Assembly: GCA_019044685.2 (NCBI GenBank)
Contig: JAGTXX020000011.1
Span: 2,046,001 to 2,110,000, forward strand
From: Nannochloris sp. 'desiccata'
Lineage: Eukaryota > Chlorophyta > Trebouxiophyceae > Chlorellales > Chlorellaceae
DNA length: 64,000 bases
Direction of reading: 5' to 3'
In this document: piece by piece, positions 21,001 to 30,948 of the stretch
Numbering within the stretch: position 1 is the stretch's first letter
How the letters are laid out: each line of letters begins with the position of its first letter
Translations under genes and position numbers: made by a program
The notes under the pieces: generated by a model
What the model saw: only the letters and a program-made list of their open reading frames with translations
Told to the model about the DNA's origin: nothing
Databases searched by the model: none

Positions 21001-22318
21001 CAGCACTAAATTAGGGGTCAATGAAGACATGGAAGTTGTATTATACGTCCGTCCTACGCAGCCTGGCCCCTACTGTTTCAATATGTGTTGGTATTACGAA
21101 CCATTGGTGAAATTAGAAGCTCTTCCTTACCGAACACTCAGAGCGACATTTTCCTCGAGTGCATTGCCGTCGCTTGAAATGACCGCCTGGTCAGGTCCTT
21201 TAGCTAGTAGTGCTACTATTGTTGCTAGTGGTGATAATGGCTCTGATTCTGATGTTAGAGAAGGAAGGATGCTTGTATTACGTGGTTTGAATTTACAAGG
21301 TATCGAATCTTTTACTTTAAAAGAATTTGAAATTTTGGGTGGTGGTAGAAAATGGAAAGCTTTTCTTGCTGGTAAAGGAAAAGAAGAAGAAGAAAGTGGG
21401 AGTGGTGCTATGACCGTGAAGCTAGGACATGCTGTTGGACCTGAATCTGCTGTTGTCTTGCATGCAATACTCTCCTGTTCATCACTTTCTTCGTCTACAT
21501 CAGCGGCCTCTTCTTCTACACCAGATGGTGAAAAGCTCCTCCCTTCCTTATCTACACCGCAGCAGTATTTAGTAGATGGCGAAGCAAACTTGCAAAGTGA
21601 AAAGAAAACTCCCTCTACTGCCCCTGCTGGAAAGAAAAACAACAAAAAACTAGCTACAGCCGAGAAAAATAGCATAGTATCAGGAGTATCAACACCAGAC
21701 CCATCTCAAGTAGTCCTTCATTGGGAAGCTACTGGCCTTTCTGAAGGTACTGTCTACGGTTTCAACGTAATCCCTATCTCAAAAGTCAAAGAAGGTCTTG
21801 GCCTCGCAGCGCGACTTGTTGCACCACAGCGCAGCGTCAAACACAATTTCTCAGTTTCTTCAGTCTGTTGTATTGAGCTCGGATTAGAGATTTGCCATGA
21901 GATACCGGCAGCTTTAGATGTGAAATGGAGTATCATGCCAGTCACAGATACTAATACCACCTCCGTTACTGGTGCTACTGCTGCTCACGAAGAGCTACCC
22001 ATGCCACGACAAGGTGGTGGCACTGGCGGGGGGGAGGATGATTATGGTGATGGTGGCGTTACCTTCCGTCAGCAGGAACAAGCCGTTTCTAGCCCAGGTC
22101 CACAGAGATATATGTGGCATGGTGCTACACAAGCTACATTACACAATGTCACACCTGGTAGTGTTGTCAGAGTGCCATTAAGGTTGAGTGTAATGAGCGC
22201 AGGGTGGGTATCAATAGAAAGGTGTTGGGTTGCTTGGAATTGTAAAGATGCTCCTGAGGTAGATGGAGCACTGCAAATTCCTGCATGTCACTTTTATGTT
22301 GGTAAAGGAGGCCTTTAG
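18012..22318 (+). CDS. TRAPPC8: TRAPP III complex subunit TRAPPC8 (Trs85)
   Basis: Exons 18012-18183 and 18291-22318 (donor GGAG/GTGAGC, acceptor CTGCAG); 1399 aa, normal for the subunit. The start (LWSPTIAVIASDEAENLC) and VPIRTPAEQPIRLYDW match the conserved N-terminus. YEYCKEFYRTLRFGSHEAIDHP and the ASPRs-type helical repeats (about 350-600) follow, then an immunoglobulin-like beta region in the C-terminal half. Low-complexity Gly/Ser stretches near 275-305 and 625-660 are insertions. TRAPPC8/Trs85 directs the TRAPP Rab exchange factor to autophagy and early secretory membranes, activating Rab1/Ypt1. A TGTAA at 22344-22348 follows the stop. Confidence 0.88.
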
Positions 22319-22547
22319 ATTATATGTACCTTTCTTAATATTATGTAATAGCGGAATATGCTATTAATAAGAAAGACCCAAGAAAGTGACTAGGATGGCT
22401 TCGGCCCACCTTCGGAGGCAATGCAACTCGATTACTCAGCATTTGAGCTACGTCGCTCGAGGTTTGGTTGCTACAATACAAGTAATATACAAGGTTTATC
22501 AACCTGACAACCGCAATTGCAACAAACAAGGCTTAAATACAAACACC

Positions 22548-23844
22548 ATGACTACTGTAAACGTTCGCCCCGTGCATGAGAATGGGTTGAAAGACCCCTC
22601 TGCCCTTGATGGACGTCTTGATGCTTTGCTGTCTCGCATGGACAGGCTTGCTACCTCTGTTGAGAAGAGTGGAGTCACTATTTACCAAAGACGCCTGAAC
22701 ACTAGCGACATTGCCAATCCAGGTGAGCGAAATTGGCCATGCAGCAAAACAGCTAATTCCAGGGTCGCGACATGGCAAATGGCCTCTGCGAGCCCCCTAT
22801 TTGTTGAAACTGCTGCTCTGTAGTGGTTAAGAGGTTTAAATTGACAGTATTTTCATTTTCTCTTCACGCTTCTTTGTTTGTGCAGCACCAATCGGCTTAT
22901 TTGCGTTTGCTTTGGCAACAGGTAAGCAAGCACCATGACCTTTCCAAATTTCCAATTTTAAAACTGCCGCTGCTTTGAATTTATCACCACAGCGTGCCTA
23001 ACCCTTGGGAGAGGTATCCTCACCTAAATTTTGATGCTAATTTAGAACTTAATCTTATATTTTATTGCATTTTTTTCTCTTGCAGCCTTCTACATGACCT
23101 CCCAAGCCCGCATCACGGAACAAGCTACTCAATTCATCGCCTTCCCTCTCGGCATGTTCCTCGGTGGCCTCGCTATGTTGATCACAGGTTTCATTGAACT
23201 TTGGAGAAAGAACTCCTTGGGCGCTACGGCGTTCTGTGTCTATGGTAAGCCATTCTCTTAGGGTCATAATTATTGTTAATTATTGTTATGTTCTGCGCGC
23301 TTTTTTATTTTTTATTTTTTATTTTTTATTTTCTGCGCTCTTTTTGCTGCTGTGATATTAACCAATGCCTTCTTTTGCTTTCTTTTGTTTCCATTTTCTT
23401 CACTCAGGTTCTTTCTGGATAACAGTAGGAGTGTACGGGACCATCAGAGCTGCCGGTATCTTCTTCCTTGAAGCTCCTGAAGGTGAACAGGCATTGGTTG
23501 CGCTGATGGGTTTTGCTTCTTTCGTCTTTATGATCGTCAGTCTTGCTGCAAATTTGGCACTGCCGTTCTTGTTCCTCAACCTTACGATCATGTTCTTCCT
23601 CCTTGCTGGTGGCATCAAGAACACTACAGTCGCTAGGGTCGCAGGGTGGTGGGGAATCTGGACCAGCTTTTTGGCTTTCTATTGTGGTGCTGCATCTCTC
23701 TTTAAAGACATGTGGGGAATGGACATCTTGCCTCAAAGATTCACCAAGATTTATGAAAAGACGTCGGCTGTGTGGTTCCCTCGATGCAACGTAAATCCCG
23801 AAACTGGGGATATTGAAGATGGAGGCGTCATGAAGGGACGTTAA
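22548..23844 (+). CDS. GPR1/FUN34/YaaH (SatP) family acetate/ammonium-type channel
   Basis: Exons 22548-22722, 22886-22921 (only 36 nt), 23086-23244, 23408-23844, all introns phase 1; 268 aa. ATG 22548 (ACACCATGA) is preferred; an in-frame ATG at 22395 would add 51 residues that look like leader. After a 60-residue cytosolic N-terminus comes the family signature NPAPIGLFAFALATG, split by intron 1, then six hydrophobic helices with GFASFVFMIVSL and FLLAGGIKN. In yeast and bacteria these proteins move acetate; in green algae related ones sit in the microbody membrane and rise on acetate. Substrate here is inferred from family. Confidence 0.9.
23301..23332. repeat. Microsatellite (TTTTTTA)x4
   Basis: Four perfect 7-bp units plus TTTT, inside intron 3 of the acetate-channel gene, flanked on both sides by TTCTGCGC. 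Simple repeat; may lengthen the pyrimidine tract. Confidence 0.9.
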
Positions 23845-24148
23845 AGTTAATATTTTAATGGAAGTAAATATAAACGGCAGATGAGAAATCCTAAAGGAAA
23901 CCCCTGGAAATTAGATTGAACTTTTTTTCCCTAGGTTCGCTCGACAGGATTGAGATTGCCTACTACTCTTTACTACACTACGTTTACATGAACGGATACT
24001 AGTAATTTTCATTACAAGACGAATAAATAATAACACCGGTATTTTCAGCATAAGCCTAATAACCCCGTTGTTTATATGCGGGTGGGGCTGCATAAAAGAC
24101 ATCAATTTTCAAAAGTCAAATTTTTCTTTTTGACAATCAATTTTCAGA

Positions 24149-25690
24149 TCATCTGCCTTGAGTACGCTGCAAAGAAAGAAATAATAATACATTAGCGAAT
24201 GCCATATGATACCATCTGTTCAAATTTCCATGTAAATCTTTCCACTGAGAAATAAAAGAATAGAAAAGGCTGGTCCAAGTAACTTACCAGCTGTTGTTGG
24301 AGCGCAAGTACTTGAGCCTTCTGTTCAGGTGGTAATAACTCAATTTGTTGGGGTGTCAAGCTCATAACTTGTTGTACTAAAGCTGCAATTAATAAAGAAG
24401 ATAGAATTTAATTTTAACTTCCTTTTGCAAAAAAGCAAGTAAAAATAAATAAATATATATATATTCATCTCGTCTCTCATTTTCTCAATTTTTCAAACTT
24501 TGCTTACCGTTCTGTTGATCTGGATTCATGCCCGGCACGACACCAGGTACAGAAGGAGGCCCTCCAACTGCTACAGAAACCATCGGTCGTGGTCCGGCAT
24601 TCATCGGAACAGGAGCCACCGCTGATATCATCGGCTGCTGCTGCTGCTGTTGTTGTCTTCGAGGATCTATTGGTGCTGCTGCTGCCGCCATTGGGGGAGG
24701 TCCTCCTGCAGCAGCAACAGCTAAGCGAGGATCTATCGGTGCTGGTGCTGGAACTGGAGCTCCATAATGGGGCGGTGGTTGTTCCATTCCTCCATCGAAT
24801 CCTTGTCGTTGTGGCGGTATAGGTAACAGTCCCGGCGGTGCAACACCTTTTGGAGCTATATCACCCATCGGATTACTGACCATTCCTAGAATAATTTCCA
24901 TATGAAACAACGCACGAGCTAGCTGGGGGTTATCTACAAGCATACGCCGTGCTTGTTGTGGATTTTGGTGTAATAAAGACTGCATCTGAGCGAGGTATTC
25001 GTAGAGTTCACTTCGGGTTTTTCTAGCAAGCATTTTTGTAAGTTGATCGGCAGGTGCATTTGGGGTCGGATCTTGGCCTAATAGGACACTCATTCCTTGC
25101 GAAGAGTGGTATGCAAGATCGCCACCAACGAGTTTTGTTCGGGAAGCAGCTCTTCTGGCACGCATGTCTACATCAGGGCGCTGAAAATCATCCCTGGGTC
25201 TAAAATCTCCGGGGCCGCCTTCTGCAAAGACGATTCTTATTGTACGACCGTTTAGGTCAGCTCCGTTTAAATTTCTTATACAACTTTCTGCTGTAGGGAT
25301 ATCGTAGAATTCTACAAAGCCAAATCCACGGGGTTTGCCTGATTCCCGCTCAGTAACAATTCTGTAGAAAGAGTGGGGGAAGAAAAAAATTAAGAGTGGC
25401 ACCGGAAAAAGGTGATTACTGAGAAACTAGAAATGAAATAGCATCTATGAGGCCGAAATTATAGCGTACCTAATAGCCTTGACAGGTCCGATCTTAGAAA
25501 AATAGTCAATAACATCTTGCTCACTGAGGTCGTAGGCCAAGTTGCCCACTGCAAAATTTCAAAGGGATGGCAGAAATTAGTTTTGCACATTCCCCTAAAA
25601 AGTAATCAGATACTTTTGGGATGTACAAAGATTCTTTTTCTTACCAAACACTGTGGACGCAGGAGTCCCAGCCCCTTGTAAACCTGCCAT
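24149..25690 (-). CDS. CSTF2: Cleavage stimulation factor subunit 2 (CstF64)
   Basis: Five coding exons on the minus strand: 25690-25645, 25548-25470, 25361-24508, 24382-24288, 24166-24149 (18 nt incl. stop); 363 aa. The RRM occupies about residues 14-95: RNP2 VFVGNLAYDL is split by intron 1 and RNP1 GKPRGFGFVEF follows intron 2. Next comes the hinge domain that binds CstF77/symplekin (LTKMLARKTRSELYEYLAQM and RMLVDNPQLARALFHMEIILGM), a Pro/Gln/Ala-rich linker, and the conserved C-terminal helix bundle LTPQQIELLPPEQKAQVLAL. It binds the GU-rich element downstream of polyadenylation sites. It is shorter than the human protein, lacking the MEARA repeats. Confidence 0.95.
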
Positions 25691-26070
25691 CAATTGAATC
25701 TAATCACAAGTCCAACTAGCAACAGCAATTTTAGTTAGCTTTGGTAATTTACACAATATTTGTTAGGTCATCTAAAAAAAATTTATGACTTTGTAGCTAA
25801 GGCAGTGCGGCTCTGGCCATTTTTTAGTGCTATTTTTATTGGGAAAGAAACCCAAGGTGGGAAGCGCATTTTCTCCAGCCACTGGTTGTTTTTCAACTTC
25901 ATTGCTTTATTACTCACTTTACTGAGACTTGATCTACTCGATCCTACTCGGCTTGCTAGCTCGCAGACTTCTTTTGTGAACGAGATTGATCACAAAATTC
26001 ACCTCATATTAGTATTTCGCATTTTATAGGATTTATTTGCTTTGCCAGTCTAGGAAGAAATATATATTCA
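25691..26070. promoter_or_regulatory. Divergent intergenic region, CstF64 / ISD11
   Basis: 380 bp between outward-facing starts. Open frames here are short and have no family resemblance. Expected to hold both promoters. Confidence 0.4.
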
Positions 26071-26647
26071 ATGTCTAAGACAGCAGAGGCAAGAGCGCTC
26101 TACAGAGCGTTTGTTAGAGAGAGTAGGTTCCCCTTGCTTATAGTATGTTTACCGACGACGTCTGGCTTGGCTTCTTCATAAGTCTCATGTTTGTCCTGCT
26201 TGTTCTAAAACTTGCAGGCTCCAAGTTCCCAAATTATAATGTTAGAGAGTGAGTTGTTGTAAAATATAAGATGATACTGCCATGCTGCTAGGTTTTTTAC
26301 GAAAATAAACTTTTCGCCGGTCTCTTTATGCTCATCTGTCATTTCATGCAGCTCTGCTAAACTTCGTTTTCCCTCTGTCAACTGCAGATATATTAGACGG
26401 AGAGCAAAAGAAGCATTTAGTGCGACGCCAGAAGCTTCCAAAGCAGAGGAATTAATGCAGACAGCAAGAAGAGAATACGAAGTAGTCAAGCGCCAGGCAG
26501 TTGTGTTTAATTTATATGCTCGGAAGCAGAAGAATGTTATGGTAAGTTGGTTATATTTGAGTCTAATTTAAAAAACTGGTCGAATAGATTGTCTTCTGTG
26601 TTTAACACGTACTTTTGTTTTCTCAGGAGTTGCAAAGCGCAAAATAA
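26071..26647 (+). CDS. ISD11: LYR-motif protein ISD11 (LYRM4), Fe-S cluster assembly
   Basis: Four exons, 26071-26122, 26218-26248 (31 nt), 26388-26541, 26627-26647 (21 nt incl. stop); 85 aa. Exon phases (1, 2, 0) join correctly. The LYR tripeptide is in RALYRAFVRE, then FPNYNVREYIRRRAKEAF and the C-terminal REYEVVKRQAVV, which align with ISD11 along its whole length. ISD11 binds and stabilises the cysteine desulfurase NFS1 in the mitochondrial matrix together with acyl carrier protein. The first donor is GTAGGT. Every coding piece is short, so a gene finder could miss it. Other LYRM members are the alternative, but the FPNYN..EY spacing fits ISD11 best. Confidence 0.85.
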
Positions 26648-26968
26648 AGCTTTAAAATAGACTGGCGGCAGCGGGGTAACGGCAACATGATAACTTCCTT
26701 TGTTTATCTTACCTTGGCCGCGTCATTTGTTTTTCAATCACTGTGTATTAGTATAAAATTGCTTACATTGGATTCTTCTCTGTAAATTTATATTATAGTC
26801 AAGATAGACAAACAAAGAAATAGCGGCGGTGCCTTCAAGCAAGTTGCTGTATAAATTTCCATTTCTAAGGAGGTTTATCGCGCATTATCTGCAGATATAT
26901 TGCCCTTATATAGATGAAAGATAACGTGCTTCCAGCCACTCTTTACACCTACTTAAAAATTTAATACA
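26648..26968. other. Intergenic region, ISD11 3' / kinase 5'
   Basis: 321 bp. It contains TGTAA near 26781 and otherwise no recognisable feature. Confidence 0.35.
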
Positions 26969-28003
26969 ATGTCAGCAATTCTTCAATTGTCACAGGAGTT
27001 GCTCTCCCGATGCGATGGTACATCATCATCGTCTCAAAAGGTTGAACGATGCAGCAAGATGACAAGCCTTTGGGCTGGATATGGTGCCGTCTACCACCTC
27101 GTCGTCAAAGAGAATGGTAAAAGTGCCACAAGAAGTTTGATTCTAAAAGACGTCAGGCCGCCAATAGATAGCAGTGTGAGCCACGATCGTAAGATCCACT
27201 CTTATAAAGTAGAAACAGCATTCTACCAACAACTTGCTGCACCTCTAAGACAACGTGGTCTCGCTATTGCTACTCCTTATTTAGCTGAACACAACCTTGA
27301 CGGGAGCACCGTCACGGGGAGTATGCATTTAATTTTATCAGACCTCAGAGAAGAATACCCAAATCAACACAGACCGATGGATTTACCACACGCAAAGGCA
27401 GCATTATACTGGTTAGCTACTTTACATGCCAGTCATTGGCAGCGCCCTATCCCCAAAGAACTCTGGCGCCAAGGATGCTTTTGGCAATTAGACACTAGAC
27501 TTGAGGAGTTGAAAAATATAGAGCCTGAATGGAGGGACTTGCAGCGTGTTGCACACCAGATTAGCGAGCAATTAGCAGATGAGAAGTTTCAGACATTGTG
27601 CCACGGAGACTTTAAAGGGGCTAATATCCTTTTTTCTTCATCTGGAGGTGGAAAAGACGGTGGGGGTGATGGAGGTCCGAGAGGTCCAAGAGCCGCTGCC
27701 TATGATTTTCAGTATTGTGGGGGAGGCGATGCAATGAAAGATGTTGCCTATTTATTTTGTAGTGCACTTGAGTCTAAGACATTGCAGCTCCATGAAAATG
27801 AGCTGCTACAGTACTATCATGAAGAGCTCTGCAAGCAATTGCCTAAAGAAGCGGCCGAGGCGTACACAGTTGAAATTATGAAGGAAAGATTAAATTTAGC
27901 GATTTGTGATTTTGTTCGGTTTATGGCTGGATGGGGTTGGTGGGGTAATACGAGCTGGGCGTCTCAAAAGTGCAGAGATCATTTGAAAACTCTTAAATTG
28001 TAA
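26969..28003 (+). CDS. Small-molecule kinase of the APH/EcKinase-like (CHK-like) fold
   Basis: Single exon, 344 aa, ATG 26969 in AATACAATGTC. The protein-kinase-like fold shows a beta hairpin with SLWAGYGAVYHLVVKE, a Lys in LILKDVRP, the Brenner-type catalytic loop LCHGDFKGANILF near residue 210, and AAYDFQYCGGGDAMKDVAYLF near 245 (metal Asp, DFQ variant). The C-terminus ends in a Trp-rich GWGWWGN segment. DFQ plus HGDxxxxN is typical of the ecdysteroid-kinase-like group (EcKL, CHK, DUF1679) and also of aminoglycoside/choline kinases; substrate unknown. A Gly/Asp-rich insert splits the two catalytic motifs. The stop codon lies in a TGTAA. Confidence 0.8.
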   Translation: MSAILQLSQELLSRCDGTSSSSQKVERCSKMTSLWAGYGAVYHLVVKENGKSATRSLILKDVRPPIDSSVSHDRKIHSYKVETAFYQQLAAPLRQRGLAIATPYLAEHNLDGSTVTGSMHLILSDLREEYPNQHRPMDLPHAKAALYWLATLHASHWQRPIPKELWRQGCFWQLDTRLEELKNIEPEWRDLQRVAHQISEQLADEKFQTLCHGDFKGANILFSSSGGGKDGGGDGGPRGPRAAAYDFQYCGGGDAMKDVAYLFCSALESKTLQLHENELLQYYHEELCKQLPKEAAEAYTVEIMKERLNLAICDFVRFMAGWGWWGNTSWASQKCRDHLKTLKL

Positions 28004-28181
28004 CGCAATTTGTCTTTCAAAAGTTTTTAAATGTCGTCGCCCGCCGAGAGAGGCAAGGCTTGGCTAAAAAGGCGTCCTCAGGATGATTGATCTTATGTAA
28101 AAGTAAACTTTATAAATAATTTCAATGATCATCTACCATCTGAGCGGTCGTGAGTGAGCTTTGGCTCATTAAATTATAGCG

Positions 28182-30496
28182 ATGGCAATCTCATCTCGCC
28201 ATCTTTTTCTAGGGTGCTTCACTATTCGATTGATATATGCGAGTATAGCACGCACTGCCTTTGCCCCAGATGAATTTTGGCAAGGTCCTGAAGTTGCGCA
28301 TCAAATGGTGTTTGGGTACGTGAAATTTTCCAGAAGTGTAGTTAAACTGCCGCTGCCAGTGGTGATCTTATCGCGAGATCAAGTAAAACTATTTAACATC
28401 TGTTCTTTCTTATATTCCACAGGTATGGGCATTTGACATGGGAATGGGCGGCAGGTCTACGGAGCTATCTCCACCCCAGTATCTATGCTCTTTTCTATTG
28501 GGCGTTGAAAGTTCTCAGAAAGGACTATAGCCTTTTAGTTGCCAAAGGACCTCAATTAGTGCAAGCTCTGTTTGCAGCACTCGCAGATTTGTATGTGTAT
28601 AAACTAGCCCTAAATTTATTCGGTCCGGTAGTAGCTAGGTGCGTATAGTGGTGTGGTTTTCTTTTGGAAAGAAGAAACTTTTAACTTCTATTCAAATATC
28701 GCCAGCCGCAATGATTATAACTAATTATCTATTATCCTCTATGCAGATGGACAATCATATGTCAAAAAAATATCATGGTTCAATGCATATTGTCTAGTTA
28801 GAACGTATAGCACTTCTATGGAAGCTTCCTTAACAGTACTCGGCGTGTATTTATTATTACGTGACGTCTTTCCTCTTGAAGCACCAGCAGCAACTTCACG
28901 CAGTAGTCGCAGCAATATTACTACTAGAGCAACAGGCAAAGAAGGTTCAATTACACCGTCTTCTTATTATTTAAGAAGCACTAAATGGATTTCAATTGCA
29001 GCTCTATGCGTAGCAATAAGACCATCAAGTGCATTATTTTGGGGAGCGACTTCACTCTGGTATCTGGCCTCTTGGTGCCCTGGAGAACAACGACTTAACA
29101 AAGCTATTCTCGGTATTAGTATTGGTTTATTCGTGCTATTTGTTACAGCGCTATTGGATAGAGTGTGGTATCAACGTTGGGTGCTAGTCCCTTGGAATTT
29201 CTTTGCTTTTAATTTGCTCCACGGTGGTTCTGAGTTGTATGGCGCTCATCCATGGCATTGGAATCTCAGTTGTGGTGTGCCTACTGTATTGACAACGTTG
29301 CTGCCTTTGGTGTTAATAGGCGTGTATCGTGCGAGAGAATGCTCTCCACAAGAGTAAGTATGAATACGTTATTTTGTTTTCTAAACTGAACTTCTTGATG
29401 TGTCGGCAAGGTTTTTTAAATGTTTTATTTATAAGGAGGGTGATGATTCGTTTTTAACTTATACCTCGTTGAAGTCATAGATTGTATCGTGCTGATATAT
29501 AAGTTTCTGACTCTTTCTTTAGAACAGCTTTGCTCTGAATAGTAGGAAAGATGTATTGCATAGGTTTTAAAATTGACCTTTACTTTTTTCCGCTCTTCTT
29601 CTTCTTCCCTCCTTTGTCAGGTTTCTTCTTGCGAAGTTAGTATGTATCCAGCTCCTTGCCTATAGTCTTCCTGCACACAAAGAGTTTAGATTCTTATTAC
29701 CAGCTTTACAGCTTGCAATGCCGTATTGTGGCCTGGCAGCAGCTTCTTTGATAGAGGAAGGACAACGAAAGAAGAAAGGTTCAGTGGCGGCAGCTTCTTT
29801 CATTCCGTCTTCTACAGTTAGAAGAAGGTTCGCTATTGCAATGCTTGGTTTACAAGTCCCTGTTACATTAGCTTTCTCTCTGTACCATCAACGCGCGCAA
29901 GTGCAAGTAATGAGCTATCTCCAAACTAGCCAAAGCACATCAACGTCAGTTTTATTTTTAACACCTTGCCACACAACTCCTTATTATTCTTATATACACA
30001 AGGCAATTCCCATGAGATTTTTAGACTGCTCACCTCCAGGTATGTATTAGTATCCTTGCTCTCCCTTTGCTTGCTTTCTCCTTTGTCTGTTTGACTTCTA
30101 TGCAAAATAAAACGTACCCGCTTTTTCTCTTTCTTTTGCCCCGTTGCAGGATGGGCTGATGCTGTCCACCAACTGAACAAAGACGGAACTGATTGGCTTC
30201 AACTCCCCAAATTTACCAGAATAGCCGATGTTCAATCTACTCTATCACAGCGACAGCAATTCGAATCTAACCCCAGTGGGTATATAAAGATGGTATTCAA
30301 ACTTAATAGCAAAATTGAATGGCCACAAGTAATCGTAGGCTTTGGTGGGACCATGGATGAGCTAGATGCTGTCCTAAAACAGTATGGATACAGAGAAAAA
30401 AGACGACTTTGGAACTGCCTAGTGCCAGTTGATAGCAAGAACGAATGCAGCGTGAGTGTGTACGAGCGGCAAACTGCTAAAAATTACTTTAGTTAA
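28182..30496 (+). CDS. PIGB: GPI mannosyltransferase 3 (PIG-B / GPI10, GT22) with an apparent 1-nt frameshift
   Basis: Exons 28182-28315, 28423-28638, 28747-29353, 29621-30039, 30150-30496. GT22 features: N-terminal APDEFWQGPEVAH (catalytic Asp-Glu loop after helix 1), HLTWEWAAGLRSYLHP, SWFNAYCLVRTYSTSMEA and the C-terminal HKEFRFLLPAL, ending GWADAVHQLN. All exons are phase-compatible, but exon 3 enters in the WTIICQ frame and the family-like sequence continues in another frame after the A7 run at 28764-28770. Six A's instead of seven would restore one 573-aa frame. PIG-B adds the third mannose to the GPI anchor in the ER membrane. The extra A is either an assembly error or a real disabling change; the rest is intact, so error is likelier. 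Confidence 0.85.
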
Positions 30497-30948
30497 TTTT
30501 ATTTTAGTTAATTTCATTTTACGGATATATTTATTGTAATTGATACCCTGTAACTCTCAGGAACCGCTCTTCGGTTTTCAACCTGAAACCTCACAAAGTT
30601 AAGATTCATTTTTCTCTTCACATTCCTCCTCAGGCTGCTGCTGCGTTGTACTGCGCTGAGGGTAAACATGGGCTTCAGAATAGGGACATAAAAACTAGCA
30701 AATGTGCGGACTTTATTCATTAATTCAGTATGTATAGATAGATTCATGACGAAAGATCTTTGAAATTGATTGCAAGATTATATTCACTTGGAATACTTGT
30801 TTCAATTCCGAGATTTAATTAAAATTGCTCGACTATCAGCAGCTTAAAAAGTTACAGGTTCTCAATTCTTCTTTTGATCCCTTTATTAGACCACACATTA
30901 TCATCGAAAGAGAGCTTAGTGGAGTTTCTAAGTAAATTTAACGGCAAG
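30497..30948. other. Intergenic region, PIG-B 3' / unknown gene 5'
   Basis: 452 bp. TGTAA at 30535-30539 follows the PIG-B stop by 39 nt. I found no coding or RNA gene in the rest; promoter and leader of the next gene are expected. Confidence 0.35.

Noticed and set aside
24528..24822. Plus-strand Cys/Gly-rich frames opposite CstF64
   Set aside because: They are complements of the Pro/Gln/Ala-rich linker codons (CAG/GCT repeats), not a metallothionein-like gene.
30514..30747. Minus-strand 77-codon frame after PIG-B
   Set aside because: Lies in a 3' flank/promoter region, no splice context, no motif.
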